Assembly: GCA_007693855.1 (NCBI GenBank)
Contig: RECU01000077.1
Location: forward strand, 62,001-126,000
Direction of reading: 5' to 3'
Length of the DNA: 64,000 nucleotides
From: Gammaproteobacteria bacterium
GTDB lineage: Bacteria > Pseudomonadota > Gammaproteobacteria > Steroidobacterales > PWYM01
How positions within the stretch are numbered: the first letter of the stretch is position 1; the number at the start of each line of letters is the position of its first letter. The notes beneath the pieces are model-generated. The model searched no databases. It had not been told where the DNA came from and saw only the letters and a program-made list of their open reading frames with translations. The translations under genes were made by a program, and so were the position numbers. Positions 45,890 to 55,880 of the stretch are shown piece after piece.

Positions 45890-47317
45890 CTACTTGTTGA
45901 GTGCGTGTATCGCCTTGCCGTCCGCGGCCAGCGCGGCTTCGTGCAGCACTTCGGCGAGCGTTGGATGGGCGTGCACCGTGCGCTGCAGGTCTTCGGCACT
46001 GGCCTGGTATTCCATCGCCAGCACCGCCTCGGCGATCAGTTCCCCGGCCATCGGGCCGATGATGTGGACGCCGAGGATCTCGTCACTGGTCTTGTCGGCG
46101 AGAATCCTGACGAAGCCGGCCGACTGTTCCATCGCCTTGGCACGGCCATTGGGCCCGAACGGCACCTGGCCGATCTTGAAGTCGACCCCTTCGTCGGCGA
46201 GCTGCTGTTCCGTGCGCCCAACCCAGGCAATCTCCGGGGCGGTGTAGATGACCGAGGGAATGACGTTGTAGTTGACCTCGGCGACTTCGCCGGCGATGAG
46301 GTCGGCGACCATCACACCCTCTTCTGTGGCCTTGTGGGCAAGCATCGGCCCGCGCACGCAGTCACCGACGGCCCACACTCTCTCAAGCGCCGTACGACAA
46401 TGCTCGTCCACCTCGATGAACCCGCGCTTGTCCATCGCCAGCGCTACACCTTCGCCGCACAGCCCTTCGGTGTAGGGGCGTCGGCCGACGCAGACGATGA
46501 CGCGATCGACCTCGAGCGACTGCTCGCCCTTGGCGTCGGTATAGCTCAGGGTCACGCCCTTGTCGCTGACTTCAGCGGCCGATACCTTGGCACCCAGGCG
46601 GATGTCCAGGCCCTGTCGCTTGAAGTGTTTCTGTGCTTCCTTGGCGACGGCCTTGTCGGCCATCGGCAGGAAACTGTCGAGGGCTTCCAGCACGGTCACC
46701 TCGGCACCCAGGCGGCGCCAGACGCTGCCGAGTTCCAGTCCGATCACCCCGGCGCCGATGACGCCCAGGCGCCCCGGTACCTCGGTGAACTCCAGCGAGC
46801 CCCAGGAGTCGACCACCCGTTCGCCATCAAACGGCACCGACGACAGCTCGATGGGCGTCGAGCCGGTGGCGATGATCACGTCGCGGGCTTCGAGGGTGTG
46901 CGCCTTGCCGTCAGGATCGGTGTACTCGACCCGATTGTCAGGCAACAGGCGACCGTGGCCCTGCAGGCCATCGACCTTGTTGGCCTTGAGCAGCATCTCG
47001 ATGCCGCCGGTGAGCTGGCGCACGATGCCCGCCTTGCGCTTCTGCATCCTGGCGAGATCGACTTCGACCTTGCCTACCTTGATGCCATGCGCGGCGAACT
47101 CGTCGTGCGCGCGATGCACGAGTTCGGAGGACTCCAGCATTGCCTTGGAAGGAATACAGCCGGCATTGAGACAGGTGCCGCCGAAGCTGCGGCTGCCGTC
47201 GTAGTTCTGCCAGTCGTCAATGCAGGCGGCGCTCAGGCCATGCTGGGCGGCGCGGATGGCGGCGGGATAGCCTGCGGGGCCACCGCCGATGACGATGACG
47301 TCGTATGCTTTCTTCAT
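45890..47317 (-). CDS. lpd: Dihydrolipoyl dehydrogenase (E3)
   Basis: A 475-residue FAD disulfide reductase. DVIVIGGGPAGYPAAIRAAQHG binds FAD, and the redox disulfide is in GGTCLNAGCIPSKAML. NAD binding is GVIGAGVIGLELGSVWRRLGAEVTVLE. The C-terminal HAHPTLAEVLHEAAL has the catalytic His-Glu pair. It reoxidises E2 lipoate. It lies 12 bases downstream of sucB and is the only E3 gene in the window, so it is probably shared with the two other 2-oxoacid dehydrogenase sets. Confidence 0.97.
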   Translation of the reverse strand: MKKAYDVIVIGGGPAGYPAAIRAAQHGLSAACIDDWQNYDGSRSFGGTCLNAGCIPSKAMLESSELVHRAHDEFAAHGIKVGKVEVDLARMQKRKAGIVRQLTGGIEMLLKANKVDGLQGHGRLLPDNRVEYTDPDGKAHTLEARDVIIATGSTPIELSSVPFDGERVVDSWGSLEFTEVPGRLGVIGAGVIGLELGSVWRRLGAEVTVLEALDSFLPMADKAVAKEAQKHFKRQGLDIRLGAKVSAAEVSDKGVTLSYTDAKGEQSLEVDRVIVCVGRRPYTEGLCGEGVALAMDKRGFIEVDEHCRTALERVWAVGDCVRGPMLAHKATEEGVMVADLIAGEVAEVNYNVIPSVIYTAPEIAWVGRTEQQLADEGVDFKIGQVPFGPNGRAKAMEQSAGFVRILADKTSDEILGVHIIGPMAGELIAEAVLAMEYQASAEDLQRTVHAHPTLAEVLHEAALAADGKAIHALNK

Positions 47318-47329
47318 AATGGTTTCCGT

Positions 47330-48598
47330 CTAGAGACCGAGCAGCAGCCTGGCCGGATCTTCCAGAGAGTCCTTGATGCTGACCAGGAACTGCACCGCTT
47401 CACGGCCATCGATGATGCGGTGATCGTAGGTCAGCGCGATATACATCATCGGCCGAACCGCGACCTCGCCGTTCACCACCATCGGGCGCTCCTGGATCTT
47501 GTGCATCCCGAGAATGCCACTCTGCGGCGGATTGAGGATCGGCGTGGACATCAACGAGCCGAACACCCCACCGTTGGTGATGGTGAAGGTACCGCCGGTC
47601 AGTTCCTCCATGGTGATCTGGCCTTCACGCGCGCGCTGCCCGAAATCCACCACGGCCTTTTCGATGTCGCCGAACGGCAACTCGCCCGCGTCGCGCAGCA
47701 CCGGCACGAGCAGGCCGCGCTCGGTGGAGACCGCAATACCGATGTCGTGATAGTCGTGGTAGATGATGTCACTGCCCTCGATCGAGGCATTGACCGCGGG
47801 GAACTTCTGCAGCGCCTCCACGGCGGCACGCACGAAGAACGACATGAAGCCAAGCTTCACCCCGTGGACCTTCTCGAAGGTCTCCTTGTGACGGCTGCGC
47901 AGCGCCATGACTGCCGTGAGATCGACCTCGTTGAAGGTCGTCAGCATGGCCGCCGTCTGCTGGGCCTCGACCAGGCGCTCGGCAATGCGCGCACGCAGTC
48001 GGGTCATCGGTACGCGCCGGTCGCTCCGACGGCTGGCCGCCTGCGCGGGCGCAGCGGCGCCGACGTCGCCGGCCGCCTCGGCATCGCCCTCATCGTGGCG
48101 TTCCAGGTGGTCGAGCACATCTGTCTTGGTGATGCGCCCATCCTTGCCCGTCCCCTGGATATCCCGCGGGTCGAGATCGTTCTCTTCGACCAGGCGTCGA
48201 ACGGCCGGGCTGAGCTTGGCAGCCCCGCTGCGGTCGCTGTCGTCGCTGGTCTCGGCCGACTTGCGGTCGCTGGCCTGCTGGCCACCGGAATTTGCGTCTG
48301 CGTCGTCGGCCGGCGCGTCGCTCTGCGCTTTTGCGGCACCCTTGCCGGCGCCCGGACCTTCACCCTCCTCGATGATCGCGAGCACATCGCCGGTGGTGAC
48401 CGTCGCGCCATCCTTGGCCACGATCTTGACGAGCGTGCCGGCCCGCGGGGCGGGGACTTCGAGGACGACCTTGTCGGTCTCGAGATCGACAAGGTTCTCG
48501 TCGCGATCAACCGTGTCGCCTTCGCCTTTGTGCCAGGCCACCAGCGTCGCGTCGGAGACCGATTCCGGCAGCTGGGGGACTTTGACTTCGATGCTCAT
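47330..48598 (-). CDS. sucB: Dihydrolipoyllysine succinyltransferase (OGDH E2)
   Basis: A 422-residue E2. One lipoyl domain (about 1-77; [22 protein letters not shown], lipoyl Lys in [11 protein letters not shown]), a Gly/Asp/Ala linker, a subunit-binding domain ([33 protein letters not shown]) and the catalytic domain with the [18 protein letters not shown] active-site His/Asp. The -PQLPESV-x-DAT start and [19 protein letters not shown] are succinyltransferase-specific. It overlaps sucA by 4 bases (48595-48598). Confidence 0.97.
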   Translation of the reverse strand: MSIEVKVPQLPESVSDATLVAWHKGEGDTVDRDENLVDLETDKVVLEVPAPRAGTLVKIVAKDGATVTTGDVLAIIEEGEGPGAGKGAAKAQSDAPADDADANSGGQQASDRKSAETSDDSDRSGAAKLSPAVRRLVEENDLDPRDIQGTGKDGRITKTDVLDHLERHDEGDAEAAGDVGAAAPAQAASRRSDRRVPMTRLRARIAERLVEAQQTAAMLTTFNEVDLTAVMALRSRHKETFEKVHGVKLGFMSFFVRAAVEALQKFPAVNASIEGSDIIYHDYHDIGIAVSTERGLLVPVLRDAGELPFGDIEKAVVDFGQRAREGQITMEELTGGTFTITNGGVFGSLMSTPILNPPQSGILGMHKIQERPMVVNGEVAVRPMMYIALTYDHRIIDGREAVQFLVSIKDSLEDPARLLLGL

Positions 48599-51489
48599 GC
48601 TTTCTTCCTGACTGTGTCACTCTTGTTGTCGAGGGATACGTCCTGATCCCCTGTTCCCAGCGCCGCAGCAACCAGTGCTTCCTGCTGCGCGACGTGGAGC
48701 ATATAAATGCCGGACGCGGGAGCCGCGGCGCCCGGACGCCCGGCGTAATGCAGGCGGTGCCGGGCAGCCAGCGCTTCCTGCAGGCGATGACGGATCTGGT
48801 ACCACGCGCCCTGGTTCTGCGGCTCTTCCTGGCACCACACGATGTCGCTGGCATTCGGATAGGTGGCCAGGGTTGCGGCGTATTCCTCGGCAGGAAACGG
48901 ATAGAGCTGCTCGATACGCACCAGCGCAACGTCGGCGACATCCGCGCCGCGGCGCGCCTCCAGCAGGTCGTAATACACCTTGCCACTGCAAAACACGATC
49001 CGGCGGACTTTCTCGGCATCCAGCGTATCGACCTCATCGATCAGCTCGTCGAAACGCCCCTTGGTGAGCGATTGCAGCGGCGACACCGACAGGCGATGAC
49101 GCAACAGGCTCTTCGGTGTCATCACGATCAGCGGCTTGCGCGTGCGCCGGATCATCTGACGCCGCAGCATGTGGAACATCTGCGCGGGGGTCGAGGGCAC
49201 ACAGACCTGCATGTTGTGTTCCGCACAGAGCTGCAGGAAGCGCTCAAGACGGGCCGAGGAATGCTCCGGACCCTGGCCTTCATAGCCATGCGGCAAAAAC
49301 AGCACCAGCCCGCAGAGCCGGCCCCACTTGGCCTCACCTGAGCTGATGAACTGGTCGATCACCACCTGCGCGCCATTGCAGAAGTCACCGAACTGACCTT
49401 CCCAGATCACCAGCGTATCCGGCGCCGTCGTGCTGTAGCCGTACTCGAAGCCCATCACCGCTTCTTCCGACAGCAGTGAGTCGGTAACGATAAACGCACC
49501 CTGGCGCTTGCGCACGTGCGCCAGCGGCACATGGGTGCTGGCCTCGGCCTGGTCATGGAGCACGGCGTGGCGGTGGAAGAAGGTGCCGCGACCGCTGTCC
49601 TGGCCGGTCAGGCGGACGTCGAAGTTATCCTTGAGCAGCGAGGCGTAGGCCATCGTCTCGGCAAAGCCCCAATCCATGTCCAGCTCGCCGGCGGCCATGC
49701 GGCGGCGGTCCTGGACGATGCGTTCGACCCGGGGATGCAGCTTGAAGTCCTCGGGCAGCTTGGTGATCAGGCGCCCGAGCTCGCGCACGGTCTTGCTGGC
49801 GATGGCGGTGTCGACTCTGTCGGTCAGGTCGGCCTCCATGTAGCGCGACCAGTCCACCGTATACTTGTTACCGATCAGGCCCAGGGCATTGGGGTTCTGC
49901 GCCCGGCCCGCATCCATCCCGTCCCGGAATTCATCGGCCATGGCGCTGACGTCGTTTTCCGTGAGCACCCCGGCCTCGACCAGGCGAGCCGCATAAATCG
50001 TGCGCGTCGAGGGGTGCTTGCGGATGACCTGGTACATCGCAGGCTGGGTCGCCGCCGGTTCGTCGGCCTCGTTATGGCCATGGCGTCGATAGCAGACGAG
50101 ATCGATGACCACATCCTTGCGAAAGGCCTGGCGATACTCAAGCGCCAGACGTGTGGCGAAGACCGCCGCCTCGGGATCATCACCATTGACGTGGAAGACC
50201 GGCGCCTCGACCATCTTTGCCACGTCGGAACAATAGGGGGTCGAGCGGGCATCCAGCGGATCGCTGGTCGTGAAGCCGACCTGGTTGTTGATGACGATAT
50301 GGACCGTGCCACCGTTGGCGAAGCCACGCGCCTGCGACATCTGCAGCGTTTCCATGACCACGCCCTGCCCCGCGAAGGCAGCATCGCCGTGGATCAGCAG
50401 CGGCAGCGCCGTGCTGCCCTCACTGTCGCCGCGGCGGGCCTGTCGGGCCCGGATCGACCCCTCGACCACCGGGTTGACGATTTCCAGGTGCGACGGGTTG
50501 AACGCCAGCGCCAGATGCACATTGCCGCCCGGCGTGCGGATGTCGGCGGAAAACCCCATGTGATACTTGACGTCACCCGAGCCCCTGAGGTTTTCGAGGT
50601 CATACGCCCCTTCGAACTCGGAGAACAGGGCTTCGGGTGACTTGCCCAGGCAGTTCACCAGCACGTTGATGCGCCCGCGATGGGCCATCCCGATGACGAT
50701 TTCCTGGAAGCCTGCCGCGCCGGCCTGCTGTACCAGGTCATCGAGCATCGGAATCAGCGTCTCGCCACCTTCCAGCGAGAAGCGCTTCTGGCCCACGTAC
50801 TTGGTATGCAGGTAACGCTCGATCCCCTCCGCGGCGGTCAGGCGTTGGAAAATGAAGCGTTTTTCTTCGTCGTTGAGGCCCCCGGAGACCATCATGCCCT
50901 TCTCGAAGCGCTCGCGGATCCAGAGGCGTTCGCGCGCCCGGGAAATGTGCGCGAAGTCGGCCCCGATCTTGCCACAGTAGATTTTCTTCAGCAGATCCAG
51001 AATGTCACTGAGCTTCATGCGCCGGCTGCCGGTCCCCGCCAGCCCACCGGTGAAAAATTCGGTGTCCATGTCGCGGTCGTCGAGCCCGAGGAAATCGAGC
51101 TTGAGCACCGCCGGGACATGACGCTCCCACAAACGCAGGGGGTCAAGATCGGCAATCTGGTGTCCGCGGAGACTGTAGACCTGGATCAGCCGGGAGACCG
51201 CCGCCTGCTTCTGATCGGAGGGTGCCGTGCCACCCACGCCAGCGGTCCCGTCCGCGCGCCTGGCGCCATTTGCGCCCCGTGCGCGCATCTGGGCGACGAT
51301 CGGACCGTGGGGAATGTCATGACCATGACCCGCGCCCTGCCCGAGGCTGCGGAAATACTCCCGCCAACGCTTGGGTACACTTTTGGGATCTTCGAGATAA
51401 GCTTCGTACAGTGTTTCAATGTACGTGGCGTTTCCGCCATAGAGGGCTGAGGTCTCGTAACGGTCCTTCAGAGATGCGCTCATGTTCAA
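48595..51489 (-). CDS. sucA: 2-oxoglutarate dehydrogenase E1 component
   Basis: A 964-residue ThDP enzyme. The N-terminal E2-binding region ([30 protein letters not shown]) is followed by [44 protein letters not shown], the ThDP motif [17 protein letters not shown]...[19 protein letters not shown] and the C-terminal [12 protein letters not shown]. It decarboxylates 2-oxoglutarate to give succinyl-CoA with SucB and Lpd. First gene of sucA-sucB-lpd, with its promoter in the preceding gap. sdhCDAB is not adjacent, unlike in E. coli. Confidence 0.98.
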   Translation of the reverse strand: MNMSASLKDRYETSALYGGNATYIETLYEAYLEDPKSVPKRWREYFRSLGQGAGHGHDIPHGPIVAQMRARGANGARRADGTAGVGGTAPSDQKQAAVSRLIQVYSLRGHQIADLDPLRLWERHVPAVLKLDFLGLDDRDMDTEFFTGGLAGTGSRRMKLSDILDLLKKIYCGKIGADFAHISRARERLWIRERFEKGMMVSGGLNDEEKRFIFQRLTAAEGIERYLHTKYVGQKRFSLEGGETLIPMLDDLVQQAGAAGFQEIVIGMAHRGRINVLVNCLGKSPEALFSEFEGAYDLENLRGSGDVKYHMGFSADIRTPGGNVHLALAFNPSHLEIVNPVVEGSIRARQARRGDSEGSTALPLLIHGDAAFAGQGVVMETLQMSQARGFANGGTVHIVINNQVGFTTSDPLDARSTPYCSDVAKMVEAPVFHVNGDDPEAAVFATRLALEYRQAFRKDVVIDLVCYRRHGHNEADEPAATQPAMYQVIRKHPSTRTIYAARLVEAGVLTENDVSAMADEFRDGMDAGRAQNPNALGLIGNKYTVDWSRYMEADLTDRVDTAIASKTVRELGRLITKLPEDFKLHPRVERIVQDRRRMAAGELDMDWGFAETMAYASLLKDNFDVRLTGQDSGRGTFFHRHAVLHDQAEASTHVPLAHVRKRQGAFIVTDSLLSEEAVMGFEYGYSTTAPDTLVIWEGQFGDFCNGAQVVIDQFISSGEAKWGRLCGLVLFLPHGYEGQGPEHSSARLERFLQLCAEHNMQVCVPSTPAQMFHMLRRQMIRRTRKPLIVMTPKSLLRHRLSVSPLQSLTKGRFDELIDEVDTLDAEKVRRIVFCSGKVYYDLLEARRGADVADVALVRIEQLYPFPAEEYAATLATYPNASDIVWCQEEPQNQGAWYQIRHRLQEALAARHRLHYAGRPGAAAPASGIYMLHVAQQEALVAAALGTGDQDVSLDNKSDTVRKKA

Positions 51490-51586
51490 CCTGCCGTCGC
51501 CTGGCGGGATCTGCGGAAATGTTGCGTGTCTCTACACGAGAGCCGCAGCGTCTTTGCAAACCCGTAATGTTAACTTAAGCCAGCCA

Positions 51587-51614
51587 GTATTAGAACGCAG
51601 TGGCTCGCTGCAAA
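51587..51614 (-). promoter_or_regulatory. Candidate sucA promoter
   Basis: On the minus strand, TTTGCA (51614-51609), a 16-base spacer and TAATAC (51592-51587), followed by an AT-rich TTAAGTTAACATTA patch. The leader to ATG 51489 would be about 90 bases. The 51490-51681 gap (192 bases) holds no other recognisable element. Confidence 0.45.
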
Positions 51615-51681
51615 GAGTGCCTGTGGTCACACAATGGTGGGTCATCGCCACCTGCGGCGAGCGTCGTGGCCGACGGGGGAC

Positions 51682-52539
51682 TCATGGTTCCTGTGTCACG
51701 CGGTTCACCAGCCTGCCGACCTGCTCGACCTCGACGCTGACCACATCCCCGGGTTGCAGCCACAACGGTGGCTGGCGCGCCCAGCCGACACCCTCGGGCG
51801 TACCCGTCGCGATCACATCACCCGGCTGCAGGCAGGTCATGTCGGAGAGATAGGCCACCAGTGCGGCCACATCGTGAATCATCTGCCTGGTGCTCCCGGA
51901 CTGGACCTCACGCCCGTTCAGGTGCGTGCGGACCTCCAGGGCATTCGGGTGACTCACCCGGCTGGCTGGCACCAGGGCCGGCCCCAATGCGCCGCTGGCC
52001 TCGAAATTCTTTCCGGCGGTGATCGATTGGCGTTGCCAGTCGCGGATGCTGCCATCATTGAAACAGCTGTAGGCGCCAACATAGTGCAGCGCCTGTTCGC
52101 GCGTCACATGCCGTGCGGGGCGCCCGATCACCACAGCCAGCTCGCCCTCGTAATCGTGGCACTCGGAGACCCGGGGGCGCAGCAACGTGGCGTTGGCGGC
52201 GACCAGGCTCTGGCGCGCGCGCAGAAAAATTGCCGGCTGGGCCGGCGCCTCGCCACCCAGCTCCTGGGCATGGGCCTGGTAGTTGCGCTGGATACAGAAC
52301 ACCCGGGCACCCGGGACCAGCGGCAACGCGAGCGTCAGGGTCTCCAGAGGGCGTGCGGCCCGCGCTGCCCGCGCATCGTCCGGGGGGGTGGCGAGTGCCA
52401 GCGCAGCGGCAAGCTCGAGTGCGACCGGCCGAACAGATCCCGCCTCGAGCCAGCCAACACGCTGGGCGCCAGCGTCCATGAAACACACCCAGCCCGCCTC
52501 GGCTGAGGATTCTGTCGTCATCTCAAGCCCGTTACTCAT
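51682..52539 (-). CDS. Fumarylacetoacetate hydrolase (FAH)-family protein
   Basis: A 285-residue protein with the FAH C-terminal fold. RVFCIQRNYQAHAQELGG begins the domain. The metal-site acidic residues are in SECHDYEGELAVVIG and YSCFNDGSIRDWQ. SDMTCLQPGDVIATGTPEGVGW is the usual hydratase/hydrolase ending. Family members cleave or hydrate 2-oxo or beta-dicarbonyl acids in aromatic catabolism. ATG 52539 has GAGGAGAGGGG directly upstream. It starts 28 bases after the tandem-hydrolase stop on the same strand. Substrate unknown. Confidence 0.88.
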   Translation of the reverse strand: MSNGLEMTTESSAEAGWVCFMDAGAQRVGWLEAGSVRPVALELAAALALATPPDDARAARAARPLETLTLALPLVPGARVFCIQRNYQAHAQELGGEAPAQPAIFLRARQSLVAANATLLRPRVSECHDYEGELAVVIGRPARHVTREQALHYVGAYSCFNDGSIRDWQRQSITAGKNFEASGALGPALVPASRVSHPNALEVRTHLNGREVQSGSTRQMIHDVAALVAYLSDMTCLQPGDVIATGTPEGVGWARQPPLWLQPGDVVSVEVEQVGRLVNRVTQEP

Positions 52540-52567
52540 GCATCCCCTCTCCTCACGAACTGATGCC

Positions 52568-54274
52568 TCACCGGTGCTGCGCTGCGGGGGGCAGCATCGC
52601 CTCGCAGGCGGCCGACGCCGCGGCCAGCGGCGACACCCCGACCTGCGGCTGCACGAGACGTCCGCCGGCCGCCGGACGATCGGCGAGACCAGGGTCGACC
52701 CGGCCAAGTGTCGCCTCCGGACGGGACACCAGCACGAGGGGGATGGCCAGCACATCCACCCGCCAGGCCAGATCCTCGCCGAGCAGCGCGCCCCAACCGG
52801 GCGCATGGGCCTCCGGTCGCAGCAACAGCGGCAGGACACGCCGCTGCAAGGCCGCCGGTGTGATGGACGGCCCGGCAAGCCGGATGGCCTCCTGCCGTCC
52901 GGCGCTGGCCGGGCGCCAGAGTGCCAGATCGCGGACCTGGTGCCAGGCCCGCAGCAGATGCGCTCCCTCCGCGCTTGGCGCCAGCTCGACCGCGAGGCGC
53001 GCGCGCCAGAGCCTGCGTGCCTCCGCAGTCAGCACCGGCAGGTCATCCAGTGCGAGCACTGGCGGGCGCACGCGCTTGCGCAGCGCGAGCTCCAGCGCCA
53101 CCGCCCCGCCTGTGCCGGAACCGTAAAGCAGGGGTTCGCGCAGGTCGAGTTCACGGCAGACCCACTCGATGGCCTCGGCATACGTGGCCAGCGCATGCTG
53201 CTCGGGGTCAATCGCAGCGGAGTGGCCGTGCCCGGGCAGATCGACCGACAGCCATGGGCTGGCAGGCCGCCACCGGTCAAGGCCGACATCAAGCAGCGCC
53301 GTCGCCCCCGGGGCGGGTGGCAGCAGCAGCCACGGGCGACCCTCGGCCGCCCCCCCGAGCTCTACGGCCAGTTCGCCATACGGGCCGTGCAGATACCCTG
53401 CCCCCCCTGCTGTGATCGGCGGGGCCGGCGCCGGGAGCAGACCGGTGGCAAAGCGCTCCAGCGCCTCACACTCGACCGCGGAGGCCGCCGCGGGGTCGCG
53501 GGGCACTGCGACCACTTGCATGTAAGGCGGCAGCGGCGGCAGGGCCTGCACGGCACGATACAGCGAGTCCCCCGGCCGGGCGGCAAACAGTACCGGACAG
53601 CTGACCTGGGCAAGCGCGCCAAGCGAGTCGAACCGAAAGGCCGCAGCATACGCCGTGGTGTAACAGGGCTCGGCGGTGAGCATGTCCAGCGTCCCGCGGT
53701 GCAGTTCCTCGAGCGTCGGCAGGTCGGCGTCTGCCCGCGTCTCCGGCCCCTGCACCTGCCACGGCCAGTGAATGAACTGTTCGCGGTACCGGTACCAGTG
53801 CCAGGTCAGGTGCGAGCCGTCCCAGGTCGGCGCGACCGTCTGCAGGTAGTCCCCCAGGTAGCGGGCCCGCGCCTGGTCGTCGAGCACGGGGTAGCCGTCG
53901 CACCAGATCGCGGCCACCCGGTCCGGCGCGCGGCCGGCCAGGGCGACGGCAATGCAGGCTCCGGTGTGGCGCCCGTAGAGCATGACCCGCTGCAGGCCCA
54001 GGGCCTGCAGCGTCTGCTCGAGCGCGCCGGCGTAATCGGTGATCTCGGGCTGCGGCTGGGGCAAGGGCGCCGAGCGGCCATAACCGGGCGTGTCGAGTGC
54101 GATCACCGTCCAGCGCCCGGCCAGCGGGCGCATGCGCTGCTCGAGGGACTGACTGGAAACCGGCGACGCATGCAGCATCACCAGCGGCGGACCGGTGCCG
54201 ATCCGCCGGTAATGCACCTGGCGACCGGCAACCTCGACGAAGTGCCTGCGGATTGGGATGGTGTCAGTGGACAC
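52568..54274 (-). CDS. Tandem alpha/beta-hydrolase-fold protein with atypical nucleophile elbows
   Basis: A 568-residue protein made of two alpha/beta-hydrolase halves. Half 1 (about 10-275) has LVMLHASPVSSQSLEQ (oxyanion strand), VIALDTPGYGRS and elbow YGRHTGA. Half 2 (about 294-568) has WLLLPPAPGATALL, LSVDLPGHGHS and elbow YGSGTGG. In the usual G-x-nucleophile-x-G pattern the middle residue is His103 in half 1 and Gly387 in half 2, so neither has Ser, Cys or Asp there. It may be a non-hydrolytic enzyme, use another residue, or be a binding protein. GTG 54274 (MSTDTIPIRRHF) is chosen as the start and overlaps the DUF1330 gene by 11 bases; upstream readings run antiphase through that gene. 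Confidence 0.8.
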   Translation of the reverse strand: MSTDTIPIRRHFVEVAGRQVHYRRIGTGPPLVMLHASPVSSQSLEQRMRPLAGRWTVIALDTPGYGRSAPLPQPQPEITDYAGALEQTLQALGLQRVMLYGRHTGACIAVALAGRAPDRVAAIWCDGYPVLDDQARARYLGDYLQTVAPTWDGSHLTWHWYRYREQFIHWPWQVQGPETRADADLPTLEELHRGTLDMLTAEPCYTTAYAAAFRFDSLGALAQVSCPVLFAARPGDSLYRAVQALPPLPPYMQVVAVPRDPAAASAVECEALERFATGLLPAPAPPITAGGAGYLHGPYGELAVELGGAAEGRPWLLLPPAPGATALLDVGLDRWRPASPWLSVDLPGHGHSAAIDPEQHALATYAEAIEWVCRELDLREPLLYGSGTGGAVALELALRKRVRPPVLALDDLPVLTAEARRLWRARLAVELAPSAEGAHLLRAWHQVRDLALWRPASAGRQEAIRLAGPSITPAALQRRVLPLLLRPEAHAPGWGALLGEDLAWRVDVLAIPLVLVSRPEATLGRVDPGLADRPAAGGRLVQPQVGVSPLAAASAACEAMLPPAAQHR

Positions 54275-54791
54275 GCGGAATGGCGTCCACCGGCGGAAAG
54301 GCGATATAGCGGGCCTCCTCGAGGCGCCCCCGCATGAACGCCGGTGCCTCGAGCTTGCGATAGACCCGCACCAGCACGTCTGCCGCACCCTCGCGCAGCG
54401 GGATGATGGCCTGGTACGCCTCCGAGTACCAGAAGGCGCGGGCGTGCTCGAGGCAGGGAAACTGCGCGATGACCGTGAACGCGCCTTGGGGATAGTCCCC
54501 CTCGAAGATATCAATGGGTTGGCCAATGTGGAGGTAATAGCCGCTGGTGGCCGGGTAGATCTCGGCGGCCTGAATCGCCTGTCCGTAGCTGCGCATGCGG
54601 GCGGGGTCTGAAATGGTCCCGGTCACCACCATCAGCACCGCCTCGTCACAGGCTGTCTCCGGTATCCCCGTGTCAACGGCGGCGGCGGAGGTCAGGTCGG
54701 CACCCTCCGGTGGGGCCGCGCAGGCCGGCCCTGCCGCGACCGCGACCAGGAGGCTTGTGAGCAGGCAGGCAACGACTCGGCGGTAGGTCAT
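54264..54791 (-). CDS. Secreted DUF1330-type dimeric alpha/beta-barrel protein
   Basis: A 175-residue protein with a signal peptide (MTYRRVVACLLTSLLVAVAAGPACA, cleavage near 25) and a DUF1330-like ferredoxin-fold domain: AVLMVVTGTISDPARMRSYGQAI, DIFEGDYPQGAFTVIAQFPCLEHARAFWYSEAYQAIIPLREGAADV. Most DUF1330 proteins are cytosolic, so export is unusual. It is the first gene of a minus-strand unit with the tandem hydrolase and the FAH enzyme. Its frame extends upstream, but ATG 54791 gives the signal peptide. Function of the family is unknown. Confidence 0.8.
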   Translation of the reverse strand: MTYRRVVACLLTSLLVAVAAGPACAAPPEGADLTSAAAVDTGIPETACDEAVLMVVTGTISDPARMRSYGQAIQAAEIYPATSGYYLHIGQPIDIFEGDYPQGAFTVIAQFPCLEHARAFWYSEAYQAIIPLREGAADVLVRVYRKLEAPAFMRGRLEEARYIAFPPVDAIPRVH

Positions 54792-54866
54792 CAGGGCACT
54801 CCAGGCAGAACGGACCCGCGGCGGCGCACTGAGGTGGGCGGCGCCGCGCAGGCGTAACACCGCGCT

Positions 54867-54894
54867 ATGGTAGCCCGGTGCCCGGGGTACGCAA
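54867..54894 (-). promoter_or_regulatory. Candidate promoter of the DUF1330-hydrolase-FAH unit
   Basis: Minus strand TTGCGT (54894-54889), a 16-base spacer and TACCAT (54872-54867), about 75 bases before ATG 54791. The 54792-54959 divergent gap also has a weak plus-strand TATCAT at 54924-54929 for the amidohydrolase gene. Confidence 0.45.
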
Positions 54895-54959
54895 GCACCC
54901 GTGCGACACATCGGGCGCGGCGTTATCATCTGCCGACGCCCCCAGCCTGGAGCCTCCAA

Positions 54960-55835
54960 ATGAGCCAATCGCAGCGTGACGTCCTGGCGATAGACGCCGT
55001 CGTCAACCTCTGGACTGACGAGGCACTCGCGGTGCGGCCGTCAGCGTTGAAGGGGTTTTACGTCGACAAGATCGGCCGTGAGGAAACCGCCTACCAGGGG
55101 ATTCCGCTCGAGCAGATGCTCGAGCGTATGGATGCAGCAGGCATAGAACGCGCGTTTCTGATCGCCGTGAAGTGCGGCCGGGAAGGCCTCCGCTCCCATT
55201 TCCGTGTGCCCTACGAGGTCGTCCATCAGGCCTGCCAGCGCTACCCGGACCGCTTCTACGGCCTGGCTGGCATCGACCCCTTCGAGGGCATGGCGGGCGT
55301 CCGCGAGCTCGAGCGCGCGGTCAGCGAGTATGGCTTCGTCGGCGCACACTACTACCCGCACTGGTTCGAGATTCCACCGGACCATCGCAAGATGTACCCG
55401 TTCTACGTCAAGTGCATCGAGCTGGGCATTCCTATCCAGATGCAGGTGGGACAGTCGCTGATCTACACGCCGGACAATCCGATGCGAAGCGTGGGACAGC
55501 CCATCCTGCTGGATACGGTGGCCTGCGACCTGCCGGAGCTCAAGCTGATCGGGATCCATGTCGGGGTGCCCTGGACCGACGAAATGATCGCCATGGCCTG
55601 GAAGCACCCCAACGTGTTCATTGGCACGGATGCGCACAGCCCGAAGTACTGGCCCCAGTCCTTCGTCCACTACATCAACACGTATGGACAGGACAAGGTG
55701 ATCTTTGGCACGGATTTCCCGGTGCTGGACTTCGACCGGACGCTGCGCGAGATCGACGGGCACGGGTTCCGTCCCGGGCCACTGCGCAAACTGCTGCGCG
55801 ATAACGTGATGCGGATCTACGGCCTCGGTGACTGA
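54960..55835 (+). CDS. Amidohydrolase-2 family protein (decarboxylase/lactonase-like)
   Basis: A 291-residue TIM-barrel protein of the amidohydrolase-2 group that includes gamma-resorcylate and ACMSD decarboxylases. MLERMDAAGIERAFLIAVK, YPDRFYGLAGIDPFEGMAGVRELERAV, GFVGAHYYPHWFEIPPDHRKMYPFYVKCIELGIPIQMQVG, LKLIGIHVGVPWTDEMIAMAWKHPNVFIGTDAHSP and VIFGTDFPVLDFDRTL are typical. The N-terminal metal-binding HxH is replaced by DAVVNLW, which suggests altered metal binding. ATG 54960 (MSQSQRDVLAID) is preferred to an upstream start at 54867. It is divergent from the DUF1330 unit. Confidence 0.85.
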   Translation: MSQSQRDVLAIDAVVNLWTDEALAVRPSALKGFYVDKIGREETAYQGIPLEQMLERMDAAGIERAFLIAVKCGREGLRSHFRVPYEVVHQACQRYPDRFYGLAGIDPFEGMAGVRELERAVSEYGFVGAHYYPHWFEIPPDHRKMYPFYVKCIELGIPIQMQVGQSLIYTPDNPMRSVGQPILLDTVACDLPELKLIGIHVGVPWTDEMIAMAWKHPNVFIGTDAHSPKYWPQSFVHYINTYGQDKVIFGTDFPVLDFDRTLREIDGHGFRPGPLRKLLRDNVMRIYGLGD

Positions 55836-55846
55836 TCGGGTCTCTC

Positions 55847-55878
55847 GCTGCGGCGCGACGGCTCAGCGCCTTCGCAGC
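55847..55878. terminator. Weak hairpin between convergent genes
   Basis: GCTGCG...GCGC and GCGC...CGCAGC pair with a 3-base bulge between the amidohydrolase and CoA-transferase stops. No T-run. Low confidence. Confidence 0.3.
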
Positions 55879-55880
55879 GC

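Noticed and set aside
45905-48646. 913-codon plus-strand open frame antisense to lpd and sucB
   Set aside because: Lpd and SucB signatures are unambiguous on the minus strand; this is a GC-rich shadow frame.
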